Positions 24,094-32,063 of a stretch of DNA of 32,245 nt are shown one piece after another. Position 1 is the first letter of the stretch. Each line of letters begins with the position of its first letter. Below the pieces are notes generated by a model, which was not told the DNA's origin, did not search any database, and worked only from the letters and a program-made list of their open reading frames with translations. The position numbers were made by a program, and so were the translations under genes. This stretch comes from Sulfurimonas sp. GTDB lineage: Bacteria; Campylobacterota; Campylobacteria; Campylobacterales; Sulfurimonadaceae. The stretch lies in assembly GCF_023228785.1 (NCBI RefSeq), contig NZ_JALOAN010000024.1, positions 1 to 32,245 on the forward strand, written 5' to 3'.

Positions 24094-24402
24094 ATGAAAA
24101 AAATAGCAATAATTTTACTACTTTTAGCTCCGATTTTGTTTGGAGACTATGAAAAAGATGTTAAACTTCCGAGCATTACATTTCCTATGGCGCAAGATGA
24201 AGATTTTAAAGCCATTCAGAGAAATTGTCAGTGGTGCCACTCTCATGGTTACATCCTAAATCAGGGTAAACAATCAAGAAAATTTTGGCGAGCGTCGGTT
24301 ATAAAAATGAGAGATGTATATAAGGCTCCCATTACACAAAAAGATGAGAAGATCATCGTAGATTATCTATTTAAACACTATGGAAACAGCAAAGAAGAAT
24401 AA
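24094..24402 (+). CDS. sorB: Sulfite dehydrogenase cytochrome c subunit SorB
   Basis: The 102-aa exported monoheme cytochrome has a signal peptide (MKKIAIILLLLAPILFG) and CQWCH near residues 46-50. Candidate Met ligands are in VIKMRDVY, about 25 residues later. It accepts electrons from the Mo centre of SorA and passes them toward a terminal cytochrome. The near-zero gap to sorA is typical of sorAB operons. Its stop overlaps the ABC-F start (TAATG), so that gene may be translated from the same mRNA although it is functionally unrelated. Confidence 0.9.
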   Translation: MKKIAIILLLLAPILFGDYEKDVKLPSITFPMAQDEDFKAIQRNCQWCHSHGYILNQGKQSRKFWRASVIKMRDVYKAPITQKDEKIIVDYLFKHYGNSKEE

Positions 24403-26234
24403 TGATACAACTTGTAAATATATGTAAAAACTATGGGCCAAGAGAGCTTTTTGTAGATCTCAACTTTAAGTTAAACTCATCTCAAAGAGTAGGTTTAGTC
24501 GGACGAAATGGTAGTGGAAAATCAACACTTTTTAAGATAATAATGGGCGAAGAGGGTTACGATAGTGGCGAGGTAATCCTCCCAAAAGGTTATAAAATAG
24601 GCACGCTTAAACAGCACCTTACCTTTAGTGAATCGACTTTGCGAGAAGAAGCTGCACTTGCTCTTAGTGAAGAGATGAAGTATGATGTTTATAGAGTTGA
24701 GAAGATCCTCTTTGGTTTGGGCTTTTCAGAACAAGATCTAGACTCAGATCCACTCTCTTTTTCTGGTGGTTATCAGATCCGTATAAATCTTGCAAAACTC
24801 TTAGTCACAGAGCCAAACTTACTACTTTTAGATGAGCCAACCAACTACCTTGATATAGTCTCTTTGAGATGGTTACAAAACTTTTTAACTAACTTTGATG
24901 GAGAACTCATCCTCATCACTCACGATAGAAGTTTTATGGATAGTGTGACAACTCACACTATGGGCATTATACGAAGAACTTTAAATGTTATAGAGGGAAG
25001 CACTTACAAGTTTTACGAGCAACTCCATGCAGATGAAGAACTTCATGCAAAGCAGAAGATCTCACAAGACAAAAAAGTAAAAGAGTTAGAGCTTTTTATC
25101 GCTAAAAACAAAGCTCGTGCATCTACTGCGGCTCAAGCTCAGTCAAAAGTAAAACAGCTTGAGAAGATGGATCTACTCGAAGATCTAAACTTTGACAAAT
25201 CTTTAGAGTTTAACTTTAACTTTAAAGAGACACCAGCAAAAATTTTACTAGATGTAAAAGATTTGAAATTTGGTTATACAGAAGATAATATTTTGTTTGA
25301 AAACATCTCATTTACACTTGCAAAAGGTGAGTGTCTGGGCATTATAGGTAAAAATGGAAAAGGAAAATCTACGCTGTTAAACACAATAGCAGGAGAGTTA
25401 AAACATTTAGCTGGAGAGGTTAATTTTAACCCATCTGCATCTTTAGCTCACTTTGGTCAAACAAATATCTCGCACCTAGATCCAAGCAAAACTGTAATGG
25501 ATGAGATCTATGCGAAAAACCCAAAACTAGGCGAATCTACAGTGAGATCCATCTGCGGTGGCATGATGTTTAGCAATGACGATGCAAAGAAAAAGATCTC
25601 ACTTCTCTCAGGTGGAGAAAAAAGTCGCGTAATGCTAGGTCAGATCTTAGCATCGGAGATAAACCTTCTTCTGCTTGATGAGCCTACAAACCATCTCGAT
25701 ATGCAGAGCATCGAAGCACTAACAAAAGCGGTGCGAAAGTTCAAAGGCTCTAGCATTATAGTTACGCATTCTGAAGAGCTTTTAAGAAAAGTTTGCGATA
25801 GACTCATTATATTTGCAAAAGGTGGAGCTGAGTACTTTGATGGCGGATATGATGACTTTTTAGAAAAAATTGGTTGGGAAGAAGAAGAGGGTGTAGTGAA
25901 GAAAAAAACTGCTAAAAAAACTAACTACAAAGAGACTAAAAAATTAAAAGCACAACTTACAAGAGAGAGAAATAGAGAAACTTCTTCGCTAAAAAAAGAA
26001 GTTGAGACATTAGAGAAAAAAATTATAAAGACAGAAGATAAGCTAGAACTTCTACATAAAGAGTTAGCAGAAGCTTCCCAAATTGCTGACAACTCAAAGA
26101 TAGTAGATCTCTCAAAGCTCATCTCAGATGAAGAGTCCATTGTTGAGGGGATGTTTGAGAAGCTAGAAGAATCACAAACAAAACTAGACGAGATCAATGA
26201 GAAGTATGAGAAAAAACTAGAAGATCTATCTTAG
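24402..26234 (+). CDS. ABC-F family ATPase (ribosome-associated)
   Basis: The 610-aa soluble protein has two ABC domains in tandem and no membrane part. Walker A motifs are GRNGSGKST and GKNGKGKST, signatures are FSGGYQIR and LSGGEKSR, and Walker B segments are LLLLDEPTNYLD and LLLLDEPTNHLD. A basic linker with EKMDLLEDL joins the domains. The C terminus (about 510-610) is a strong coiled coil rich in Lys and Glu, as in Uup-like members. ABC-F proteins act on translating ribosomes. The subtype (Uup, EttA, YheS or other) is not fixed; the C-terminal coiled coil favours Uup or YheS. Confidence 0.93.
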   Translation: MIQLVNICKNYGPRELFVDLNFKLNSSQRVGLVGRNGSGKSTLFKIIMGEEGYDSGEVILPKGYKIGTLKQHLTFSESTLREEAALALSEEMKYDVYRVEKILFGLGFSEQDLDSDPLSFSGGYQIRINLAKLLVTEPNLLLLDEPTNYLDIVSLRWLQNFLTNFDGELILITHDRSFMDSVTTHTMGIIRRTLNVIEGSTYKFYEQLHADEELHAKQKISQDKKVKELELFIAKNKARASTAAQAQSKVKQLEKMDLLEDLNFDKSLEFNFNFKETPAKILLDVKDLKFGYTEDNILFENISFTLAKGECLGIIGKNGKGKSTLLNTIAGELKHLAGEVNFNPSASLAHFGQTNISHLDPSKTVMDEIYAKNPKLGESTVRSICGGMMFSNDDAKKKISLLSGGEKSRVMLGQILASEINLLLLDEPTNHLDMQSIEALTKAVRKFKGSSIIVTHSEELLRKVCDRLIIFAKGGAEYFDGGYDDFLEKIGWEEEEGVVKKKTAKKTNYKETKKLKAQLTRERNRETSSLKKEVETLEKKIIKTEDKLELLHKELAEASQIADNSKIVDLSKLISDEESIVEGMFEKLEESQTKLDEINEKYEKKLEDLS

Positions 26235-26972
26235 TTTGCTCCACAAAATGCCTATGTACTCATGCATGGCCATTTGTGAGTTTTTAAATGCATATATGCT
26301 AGGTAGTTCAAAAAAACTTGTGTTTTTATCTCTGTGAAAGTCAGTAGGTGCAGGCTTTGGATGAAGCCCAACTTTGTTAAATAGATATATAGCTCTTTGC
26401 ATATGAGTGGCACTTGTAACCAATATAAAAGCTTCGCTCTGAGTTATACTTTTAGCAAAATGAGCCTCTTCATTTGTGTCTTTTGCCTCCTCACCTAAGA
26501 TAATGTTTTTCTCTTTCACACCAAGAGAGATGGCAAGTTTTGCATTTACAGAAGCGTTTGAGAACTCCTCTTTGTTAGCATAACCTGTAAAAATAAGCTT
26601 TGAGTTTTCTATGTTTTTATGAAGTAAAATTCCCTCAAGAACTCTTTTTACTCCGCTGTCGCCTAGTAAAGAAGAGATCGGTTGAGTCTCATCGCTCACA
26701 TGTCCACTCCCTAAAACATGAATATACTTGATCTCACCATGACTATAGTCATACTTAACATATCTATCTTCTAAAGCACTCACAAGCATGTTAGAAAAAG
26801 GTGGATAAGCAAATAAAAAGAGTAAAAAAACACCTAAAGAGATCAGAGATCTACTGAGTTTTTCTTTTTTAGTAAATAAAAAATATAAGCCAAGCATTAA
26901 AATAATAAGCACCAAACCATAAGGCTTAATACAAAAAGAGATGAGTTTTTTTAGACTAAAGAGTAGATCCAT
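26226..26972 (-). CDS. ElyC/SanA/YdcF-family membrane protein (DUF218)
   Basis: The 248-aa protein has two N-terminal membrane helices (about 15-32 and 40-60), then a periplasmic DUF218 domain. Motifs are YIHVLGSGH, the SKLIFTGY strand, EAKDTNEEAHF and VTSATHMQRAIYLFNKVGL. ElyC, the best-studied relative, acts in envelope biogenesis at the lipid carrier step. It is convergent with the ABC-F gene and the two coding regions overlap by 9 nt at their stops. A 14-bp perfect palindrome (ATAAAAT-ATTTTAT, 27045-27058) lies in its upstream region. Confidence 0.88.
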   Translation of the reverse strand: MDLLFSLKKLISFCIKPYGLVLIILMLGLYFLFTKKEKLSRSLISLGVFLLFLFAYPPFSNMLVSALEDRYVKYDYSHGEIKYIHVLGSGHVSDETQPISSLLGDSGVKRVLEGILLHKNIENSKLIFTGYANKEEFSNASVNAKLAISLGVKEKNIILGEEAKDTNEEAHFAKSITQSEAFILVTSATHMQRAIYLFNKVGLHPKPAPTDFHRDKNTSFFELPSIYAFKNSQMAMHEYIGILWSKLR

Positions 26973-27186
26973 TACGATGGTTTTCCTTGGGTGTTATTTG
27001 ATTTTGAAGTATATCATCAATTTCAAATTCCTATTTATTTCATTATAAAATATTTTATGAAATTTCTTGATTTTACTTAAAACTCTTCCATCTTAAAACG
27101 CCAATTCAAGTTAAAAGTTAACTGAGCGTAAAATAGTTTGTTTTGAAAAGTGTTGTAGATATAGAAAAATATGGATTAGTAAGAAC

Positions 27187-27207
27187 AAGTGGTGGACCCT
27201 CAGAGAT
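27187..27207. repeat. Left attachment site (copy of tRNA-Ser 3' end)
   Basis: Twenty-one bases are identical to 32064-32084. The left flank (...AAGAAC) and inner base differ from the right copy, so the identity ends sharply. No tRNA body follows, so this is the att fragment made by integration and not a gene. Confidence 0.88.
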
Positions 27208-27235
27208 ATTTCCCCAAGCTCCAAAATATACCTCT

Positions 27236-27271
27236 AAGCCCCTGAATTGTGGGGTTTCAAGCATTTTTTTT
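27236..27271 (+). terminator. Terminator-like hairpin with T8 tract inside the left end
   Basis: AAGCCCC (27236-27242) pairs with GGGGTTT (27251-27257), and six bases later comes a run of eight T (27264-27271). It could insulate the element from transcription coming in from the chromosome on the left. Confidence 0.6.
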
Positions 27272-27274
27272 CCT

Positions 27275-27312
27275 TAATATTTGTTACACAGTTGTGTCTC
27301 ATTTGTGTCACA
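27275..27312 (+). repeat. 38-bp end repeat, left copy (likely integrase arm site)
   Basis: Thirty-seven of 38 bases match 31975-32012 in direct orientation. It lies 67 bp inside the left att core. It contains ACACAGTTGTGT (dyad) and two spaced TTGTGTC units 13 bp apart, as expected for arm-type sites bound by a tyrosine recombinase. Confidence 0.75.
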
Positions 27313-27492
27313 TATTATATTTCAAAGTAGCTTAGTGGTAGTTTTTTTTGGTAACTTTTTTTTTAAAAAAAGGTAGAAAGCTTAAAAGTAACAATTTGGA
27401 GAAAAGTCACAAAATGCAATTTTAAGAAGCTTTTTATTCTATAGTTATTTTTGCATTGTGTGTTTTTCTTTTTAAAAACTCCTTTGCATTCA

Positions 27493-27569
27493 GAGCATAG
27501 CTCAACTCTCTTTAAGAGAATAGCTTTCTATTCTCTAGAGCTTTAGCTCCATTTTCTCAACGAGAAAAT
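27493..27569. repeat. Run of four hairpins in the element's left end
   Basis: Four stems in a row: GAGC-ATA-GCTC (27493-27503), AGAGAATAG with CTATTCTCT (27515-27536), GAGC-TTTA-GCTC (27538-27549), and ATTTTCTC with GAGAAAAT (27551-27569). Closely packed stems like these are typical of single-strand origins or oriT regions in rolling-circle plasmids. Confidence 0.6.
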
Positions 27570-27579
27570 AGATGTAATT

Positions 27580-27620
27580 TCACCATAAAAATATTATCGT
27601 AGATAATTTTTTGTGGTGAC
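27580..27620. other. Candidate oriT palindrome before the relaxase gene
   Basis: TCACCA (27580-27585) pairs with TGGTGA (27615-27620), with A-rich and T-rich inner arms and a terminal ATTATC-GTA-GATAAT stem (27594-27608). It lies 73 bp before the relaxase start. MobV relaxases nick next to such hairpins upstream of their own gene. The nick site itself is not identified. Confidence 0.4.
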
Positions 27621-27693
27621 ATTAAACATCGTGCATAATAATTTGCCAAAATTGTTAAAACATTCTTATAATTAGATGTCTAAAGGAGTGCAT

Positions 27694-28893
27694 ATGAGCA
27701 GCACATTTTTAGAAATTAAAAGTTATAAGTTAAAAAGATCTTTCAAGAATAGACTACAGCACAATGATAGAAAAACAAATTTGTCAAGTGGCAAGGCTAA
27801 AGGTCAAGAGTTTATCAATCATGTGAGCATCAATGATAGAAAATCTTTAAGTGAGAAGAGAGAGCAAAAAGAAGATAGTAGAACAAGAACTGTAATCTCA
27901 AATGAGATCAGTAGACTTAAATATAGAATGAAGAGGGCTAAGGGGCAAAAGTCAAAAGATAAAGCAAAAGCAAGAATTGAGAAGCTGATAGAAGAAAGAG
28001 ATAACACAAGCAATCTTGTAAAAGAAGCTCACAAAGCTTATACAGAATTAACTTTCAGTATAACTTCTCTACCTTTATACAAGAGGGATAAAACTTATGC
28101 AAAAGAATTGAGCGAGCTTGTTAATCACTATGTTTCAAAAAACTTTCCGAGCATGAAAGTTGTCTTATCTGTTGTTCATCTTGACCAAGCAAGCCCTCAT
28201 GTTCACGTGAATGGTTTTTTTGATAAGTATGATAGTCTCACTACTGACTTAAATGCCAGTTTTGGTAGGCAGCCATATGGTAAACATTATTCATTAGTTC
28301 AAAAAGATTTTAATGATTATGTACAAAAATCAGGCATAGCTGATAAATATAATATCAAAGTTGACAAAGTTATTAAAGGTGGCAAGAAAACTTATATCAA
28401 AAATCTTGCAGCCTATAAAGCAATGCAAAGAAGAGCAAATAAAAGAGCAAGTGATATAGTTGATAAATATGTTGATAAAGTTTTGAAAAAAAATGCCGCA
28501 TGGACAGGTATTGATTATCAAAAAGCTATAAAAGATATCTCTTCAAAACTTCAAGAGCAATATGCAAAGAATCTAGTTGTGAATTTAAGGTCTGATGAAA
28601 TTTACGAGACCATGGAAAATTCTCTTTCTCTTAAAAGTGAAGTTGAAACTTTGTCAAATGATAAAGTAGCGATAAACAAAACATTACAAAATAATCTTAG
28701 AAGATTAGATAGTCTTAGTGATTCTTATGTTGATTTAGAGAGTAAACATAAAACACTTAAAAGAAGCAAAGAAGAGCTTGAAACTGCACATAGTAAAGAG
28801 TTGAGAGAGTTAAAAGATAAAGTTAAAGAGTTAGAAAATAAATTGAATCCCCAAGCTGAAAAAGAAAAGAGTTCTTTCTCTAGGAGAAGATAG
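27694..28893 (+). CDS. MobV-family relaxase (Mob/Pre type)
   Basis: The 399-aa protein resembles MobM/Pre plasmid mobilisation enzymes, which nick one DNA strand at oriT and lead it into a recipient cell. I start at ATG 27694, which has AAAGGAG 5 nt upstream; ATG 27676 has none. With this start the motif QHNDR puts its His at residue 23, close to the catalytic His22 of MobM. The metal-binding motif HLDQASPHVHV (about 162-172) matches the MobV signature HxDExxPHxH. The C-terminal third (about 300-399) is a Lys/Glu-rich coiled coil, as in other MobV proteins. No type IV secretion genes are present, so a helper element would be needed. Confidence 0.87.
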   Translation: MSSTFLEIKSYKLKRSFKNRLQHNDRKTNLSSGKAKGQEFINHVSINDRKSLSEKREQKEDSRTRTVISNEISRLKYRMKRAKGQKSKDKAKARIEKLIEERDNTSNLVKEAHKAYTELTFSITSLPLYKRDKTYAKELSELVNHYVSKNFPSMKVVLSVVHLDQASPHVHVNGFFDKYDSLTTDLNASFGRQPYGKHYSLVQKDFNDYVQKSGIADKYNIKVDKVIKGGKKTYIKNLAAYKAMQRRANKRASDIVDKYVDKVLKKNAAWTGIDYQKAIKDISSKLQEQYAKNLVVNLRSDEIYETMENSLSLKSEVETLSNDKVAINKTLQNNLRRLDSLSDSYVDLESKHKTLKRSKEELETAHSKELRELKDKVKELENKLNPQAEKEKSSFSRRR

Positions 28894-29096
28894 TTTTACT
28901 TTTTCTTCAAATTCAGCATTATATAAGTTTTTTTATGTAATATACAAAAATAATTATTTTCAACTTATAATTAGTATCCAAAGAAGACAATAATGTCTTA
29001 AAGTTTAAGTAACTTCTGACCCCACTTAGGCTTGAGATATTGTTGTCTATTTGGGTAAGAGGGTCAGATCTGTTATCCAAAAAAAGGATAATAGCT
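28894..29096. other. Palindrome-rich gap before rep (candidate double-strand origin)
   Basis: It holds ATTATATAA/TTATGTAAT (28918-28941), the 13-bp palindrome CTTAAA-G-TTTAAG (28997-29009), a long-range 8-bp stem TCTGACCC (29015-29022) with GGGTCAGA (29061-29068), and TTATCC/GGATAA (29074-29091) that overlaps the RBS of the rep leader ORF. No gene is seen. A rolling-circle origin or rep control region is plausible. Confidence 0.45.
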
Positions 29097-29324
29097 ATGA
29101 ACTCTTTTGCCCAAGATCAAATCCCACAAGACACAAATCACACTTTTCATTTAGATTTACCAGAACATCTCCAAGAAATAACTGATCCATATCATCACTA
29201 TGTTTTTCCACATACAAGAAGCTTGTATAAATCACAGCTCAAAGAGTTTTTAGATTTTAAGATTCCTTTAGCCTCCCCTTGTTTTACTAATGCCGCTAAT
29301 GTATCCCCCCCCTCAGTTTTCTAG
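29097..29324 (+). CDS. N-terminal piece of the Rep protein, split off at a C8 tract
   Basis: ATG 29097 has AAAGGA 8 nt upstream, the only good start signal for the rep region. The 75-aa product (MNSFAQDQIPQDTNHTFHLD...) ends at TAG 29322-29324, soon after a run of eight C at 29305-29312. With seven C the frame would pass straight into the downstream Rep ORF and give one 527-aa protein (...NAANVSPPQFSRDEHP...). I regard this ORF as the start of rep, not a separate gene. Confidence 0.65.
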   Translation: MNSFAQDQIPQDTNHTFHLDLPEHLQEITDPYHHYVFPHTRSLYKSQLKEFLDFKIPLASPCFTNAANVSPPSVF

Positions 29325-30681
29325 AGATGAGCATCCCAATTACTGCAGGAAAGCCTTCAGGGACTATTTTCATCATAAGAAAAGAGGTAGAGAAGCTTAC
29401 TTCAATAATAGTAAAAGTATCAAATACTTCAAAAGCAAAAAATCAGGTAAAATAAGCTTTTATAAAGAAAATCTTCAACAAGAATATAAAGATAAAGCTA
29501 TAGAAGCAATTATGCTCTGGAATCAAGTAGAGCAAGAAGCTAAGCTCAGTGGTTTAGTTCCTGTTTTTTTTACTATTACATTAGAAAGACATTTACATCC
29601 ATTCAAGACTAAAAGTAACCTCTCTAAAGTTGGCTTTGATTATGAGACAGGCTTCAAGAATGGTATTGTTGAGCTTCAAAAGTTACACAGAGATGTGATG
29701 GTTCAGTCAAATAGGACTCTAGGCTATAACATTAAGTTTATTAGAGCATTAGAGTATCACTGGAGTTATGCAGGTCACAGTCATGCTGTCTATTTTGTTA
29801 AGCCTAGTGATGTAGAATCTTTTAAAATGATATTAGAGAATAAGGCTAACTTAAATCCAAATCTAGGCTTATATGATATAGAAGTAATTGCTGAATATGA
29901 AGAGAACTACTCTATCCCCTATCTCCTCAAATATATGAAAAAATCTGCTTTCAATATGACTCTAGAAGAGTTAGAAGTCTTTGATGGTTGGAGGAGAGCA
30001 TTAGGCATTAGAAATCTTTACTCACAAAGTAGGTTAACTATCCCAAAATGGGTTATTAGGAAGACTAAATATTATTTTGGGGAGACTACAATTGGTGGCA
30101 AGATTAATAAAGATTATTGGAAGCTTAATCATAAGTCTTTATATGAGTGTATCAGGGCAAATGTAAGCATAAATAGTAAAGTTTATGACAGTAAAAATAA
30201 TTTACTTAGAGAGTACAATGTCACTCCCATAGAGCAAGAAAAGTATAGAGTTGCAAGAACTAGAGAAGAGGTTTGTCACTATGAAACTTTTAATAAAAAA
30301 GAGTTTTTAATAAAGAAAACATACAAGACAAAGAGCTTGACTGTCAAAAAGATTTCAAAAAGTGGGGAGCTTCTTGTTTATGATAAGTCTTGGTATGAAA
30401 TGTTAGAGATTGAAGTAGGGGCTTGTTCTCAGGTTGGGCATGGTGTACTTGCTAAGTTAGCTGAAATAAAGTCAAAACATCTCAAGTTTATTGGCTTTGT
30501 TTCATCTTCATTTGATAAGTTTTATATGAAAGTTTTCATGGAGAATCATCTTGCTGGACTTTTAGCTGCTGAGGAAGAAAAAAGAATTCTTAAAGAGAAT
30601 GAGCAGAGAGAATTTGAACTCTCTGAGATCGCTCTCTATGGTAAAGTTAGAACTTATGAAGATATGACTAGAGGATGGTAA
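29290..30681 (+). CDS. Rolling-circle replication initiator (HUH endonuclease, YxxxY type)
   Basis: The 463-aa ORF has the three Rep motifs in order: motif I FFTITLERHLHPF (about 93-105), motif II GHSHAVYFV (H163 and H165), and motif III YLLKYMKK (Y211 and Y215). The paired Tyr in YxxxY is the mark of the phiX174 gene A/superfamily I group. The segment FDGWRRALGIRNLYSQSR also recalls phage and plasmid Rep proteins. Its own ATG lacks an RBS, and the natural N terminus is probably the ORF at 29097, cut off by a C8 tract. It would nick its origin and start rolling-circle replication of the excised circle. Its end overlaps the convergent integrase gene by 28 nt. Confidence 0.77.
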   Translation: MPLMYPPPQFSRDEHPNYCRKAFRDYFHHKKRGREAYFNNSKSIKYFKSKKSGKISFYKENLQQEYKDKAIEAIMLWNQVEQEAKLSGLVPVFFTITLERHLHPFKTKSNLSKVGFDYETGFKNGIVELQKLHRDVMVQSNRTLGYNIKFIRALEYHWSYAGHSHAVYFVKPSDVESFKMILENKANLNPNLGLYDIEVIAEYEENYSIPYLLKYMKKSAFNMTLEELEVFDGWRRALGIRNLYSQSRLTIPKWVIRKTKYYFGETTIGGKINKDYWKLNHKSLYECIRANVSINSKVYDSKNNLLREYNVTPIEQEKYRVARTREEVCHYETFNKKEFLIKKTYKTKSLTVKKISKSGELLVYDKSWYEMLEIEVGACSQVGHGVLAKLAEIKSKHLKFIGFVSSSFDKFYMKVFMENHLAGLLAAEEEKRILKENEQREFELSEIALYGKVRTYEDMTRGW

Positions 30682-31862
30682 AAAGGAGATATACTATTAA
30701 TAATCTCCCTTAATTTATCTATATTAATTTTCCCTAAATTGTAATGCTTCTGCCTTACTGATGCAATTGAGTGTCCCATTAAGTAGTCTTTATATTTTTC
30801 TTCCCCGGTATCTGTCTGCTCCAGCATTTGGCTAAAGTTCTTTCTGAATGAGTGTAAACTTTTAGTTTTATTTAAAATTATTTTATTTAGTAATCTGTTT
30901 AACTTTTTGTTTACTGCACTGCTGTTGCCATTGAAAAGCAAATATTCATTGTTGCTTTTGGCTCTATTGATAACCATCTCTTTTATGTTTTTGTGAAGTG
31001 GAATTATTCTAGTTGCATTTTTTGTTTTACCATCAAAAATTTCAATGTAATCTTCATTTATGTTTGAATTTTTCAAAGAGCAAATTTCTCCCATTCTCAT
31101 TCCAGTGTGCAGGGCAATATTAAAAAAATCTCTGTACTCTGAATTTAAGTCATATTCAAAAATTGCTTTTAAGTCTTCCTCTGAATACTCAACTTTTACA
31201 ACTTCATCTTCTTCAAACAGAGGTATTAGCTTGTTCATATTTGTCTTATATATATCATTATTATACTCAAGCCATGAAAAAAATTGTTTGTGAAAATTTA
31301 TGTGCTTGTTGATTGTTTTAGAATTCATGGTCTCGTAGTCACAATTGTCAAAATTTTTCTCTATGTCTTCTACTGAGAATTTTTCCCATTTCTTACTTCT
31401 TAGAAAGTCTCTGGGTATCATCTCTAGAGAGTTTTGTACATTCTTGTAAAATTTTAAATTTGGGATAGTGTCTTTTTTACAAAAGAGTCTCAAATATTGA
31501 AAGCCGCTGTTCATATTTTTGATTGTGTTGTCTGTCAGTCTTCTTTGTTTTTGGATCTCATCCAGAAATTCTTTTAGATAATCATCTAAATTTTCCCAGA
31601 TCTCATTCCATACATTTGGTGTCTTTAAGTTAATGTTACTATTGACTTCATGTGATGAAATAGAATTTAACTCAATCTCTTTCTTTATTGCATCTTCTTC
31701 TGTTTCTGAAGGTAGTGAGGGGGAGACTCTATATCTATTTTTACTTGAGATAATATTACCTTCTTCATCTGTTCTCATTGAAGTTGTCTTATCTATGAAA
31801 AACCCTTTTTTATGTGGTTCCCAAAACATTGGTTTCTCCATAATTTTATCTCTTTGAAGCAT
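30654..31862 (-). CDS. int: Tyrosine recombinase (integrase) of the element
   Basis: The 402-aa protein has a SAM-like core-binding domain (about 85-210) and a C-terminal catalytic domain. Active-site parts are TGMRMGEI (Arg), the KTKNATRIIPL beta-hairpin (Lys), HSFR (His and Arg), MGHS (His) and KHYNLG (nucleophile Tyr). It integrates and excises the element at tRNA-Ser. The gene lies next to the tRNA side and points inward. ATG 31841 (MEKPMFW) is an alternative start. The promoter region overlaps the right 38-bp repeat zone, so integrase bound to its arm sites could control its own expression. Confidence 0.93.
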   Translation of the reverse strand: MLQRDKIMEKPMFWEPHKKGFFIDKTTSMRTDEEGNIISSKNRYRVSPSLPSETEEDAIKKEIELNSISSHEVNSNINLKTPNVWNEIWENLDDYLKEFLDEIQKQRRLTDNTIKNMNSGFQYLRLFCKKDTIPNLKFYKNVQNSLEMIPRDFLRSKKWEKFSVEDIEKNFDNCDYETMNSKTINKHINFHKQFFSWLEYNNDIYKTNMNKLIPLFEEDEVVKVEYSEEDLKAIFEYDLNSEYRDFFNIALHTGMRMGEICSLKNSNINEDYIEIFDGKTKNATRIIPLHKNIKEMVINRAKSNNEYLLFNGNSSAVNKKLNRLLNKIILNKTKSLHSFRKNFSQMLEQTDTGEEKYKDYLMGHSIASVRQKHYNLGKINIDKLREIINSISPFYHPLVISS

Positions 31863-31974
31863 ACAATACTCAAGATTAGAACTTCTTAAGCTTTGTCTAT
31901 ATATCTTTTTTTTAACTCTTTTTATAAAGTAATATATATTATTTCTTTTTGTGAGATATTTTGTTGTGTTTGTG

Positions 31975-32012
31975 TAATATTTGTTACACAGTTGTGTCTC
32001 ATTTGTATCACA
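31975..32012 (+). repeat. 38-bp end repeat, right copy (likely integrase arm site)
   Basis: It matches 27275-27312 at 37 of 38 bases, same orientation, and lies 51 bp inside the right att core. It sits in the 201-bp gap between the integrase start and the core, where I see no gene. Confidence 0.75.
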
Positions 32013-32063
32013 GCTAGTTTTTAAAATTCTTTGAAAGTGGCTAAAATAGGGGTTTGTAGGGGT

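Larger units (their letters stand above)
27208..27693. other. Left-end non-coding region of the element (486 bp)
   Basis: I see no gene here. It holds the T8 hairpin, the 38-bp end repeat, long T and A runs (27350-27371), a run of four hairpins (27493-27569) and an imperfect palindrome (27580-27620) before the relaxase RBS. Its dense secondary structure suggests origin functions such as oriT or a single-strand origin. Confidence 0.6.

Noticed and set aside
27045..27058. 14-bp perfect palindrome ATAAAATATTTTAT as a regulator site
   Set aside because: It is made only of A and T in an AT-rich gap; there is no further support.
27187..27207. A second tRNA-Ser gene
   Set aside because: Only the 3' 18 bases and three flanking bases are present, with no anticodon or T arm beyond; it is an att copy.
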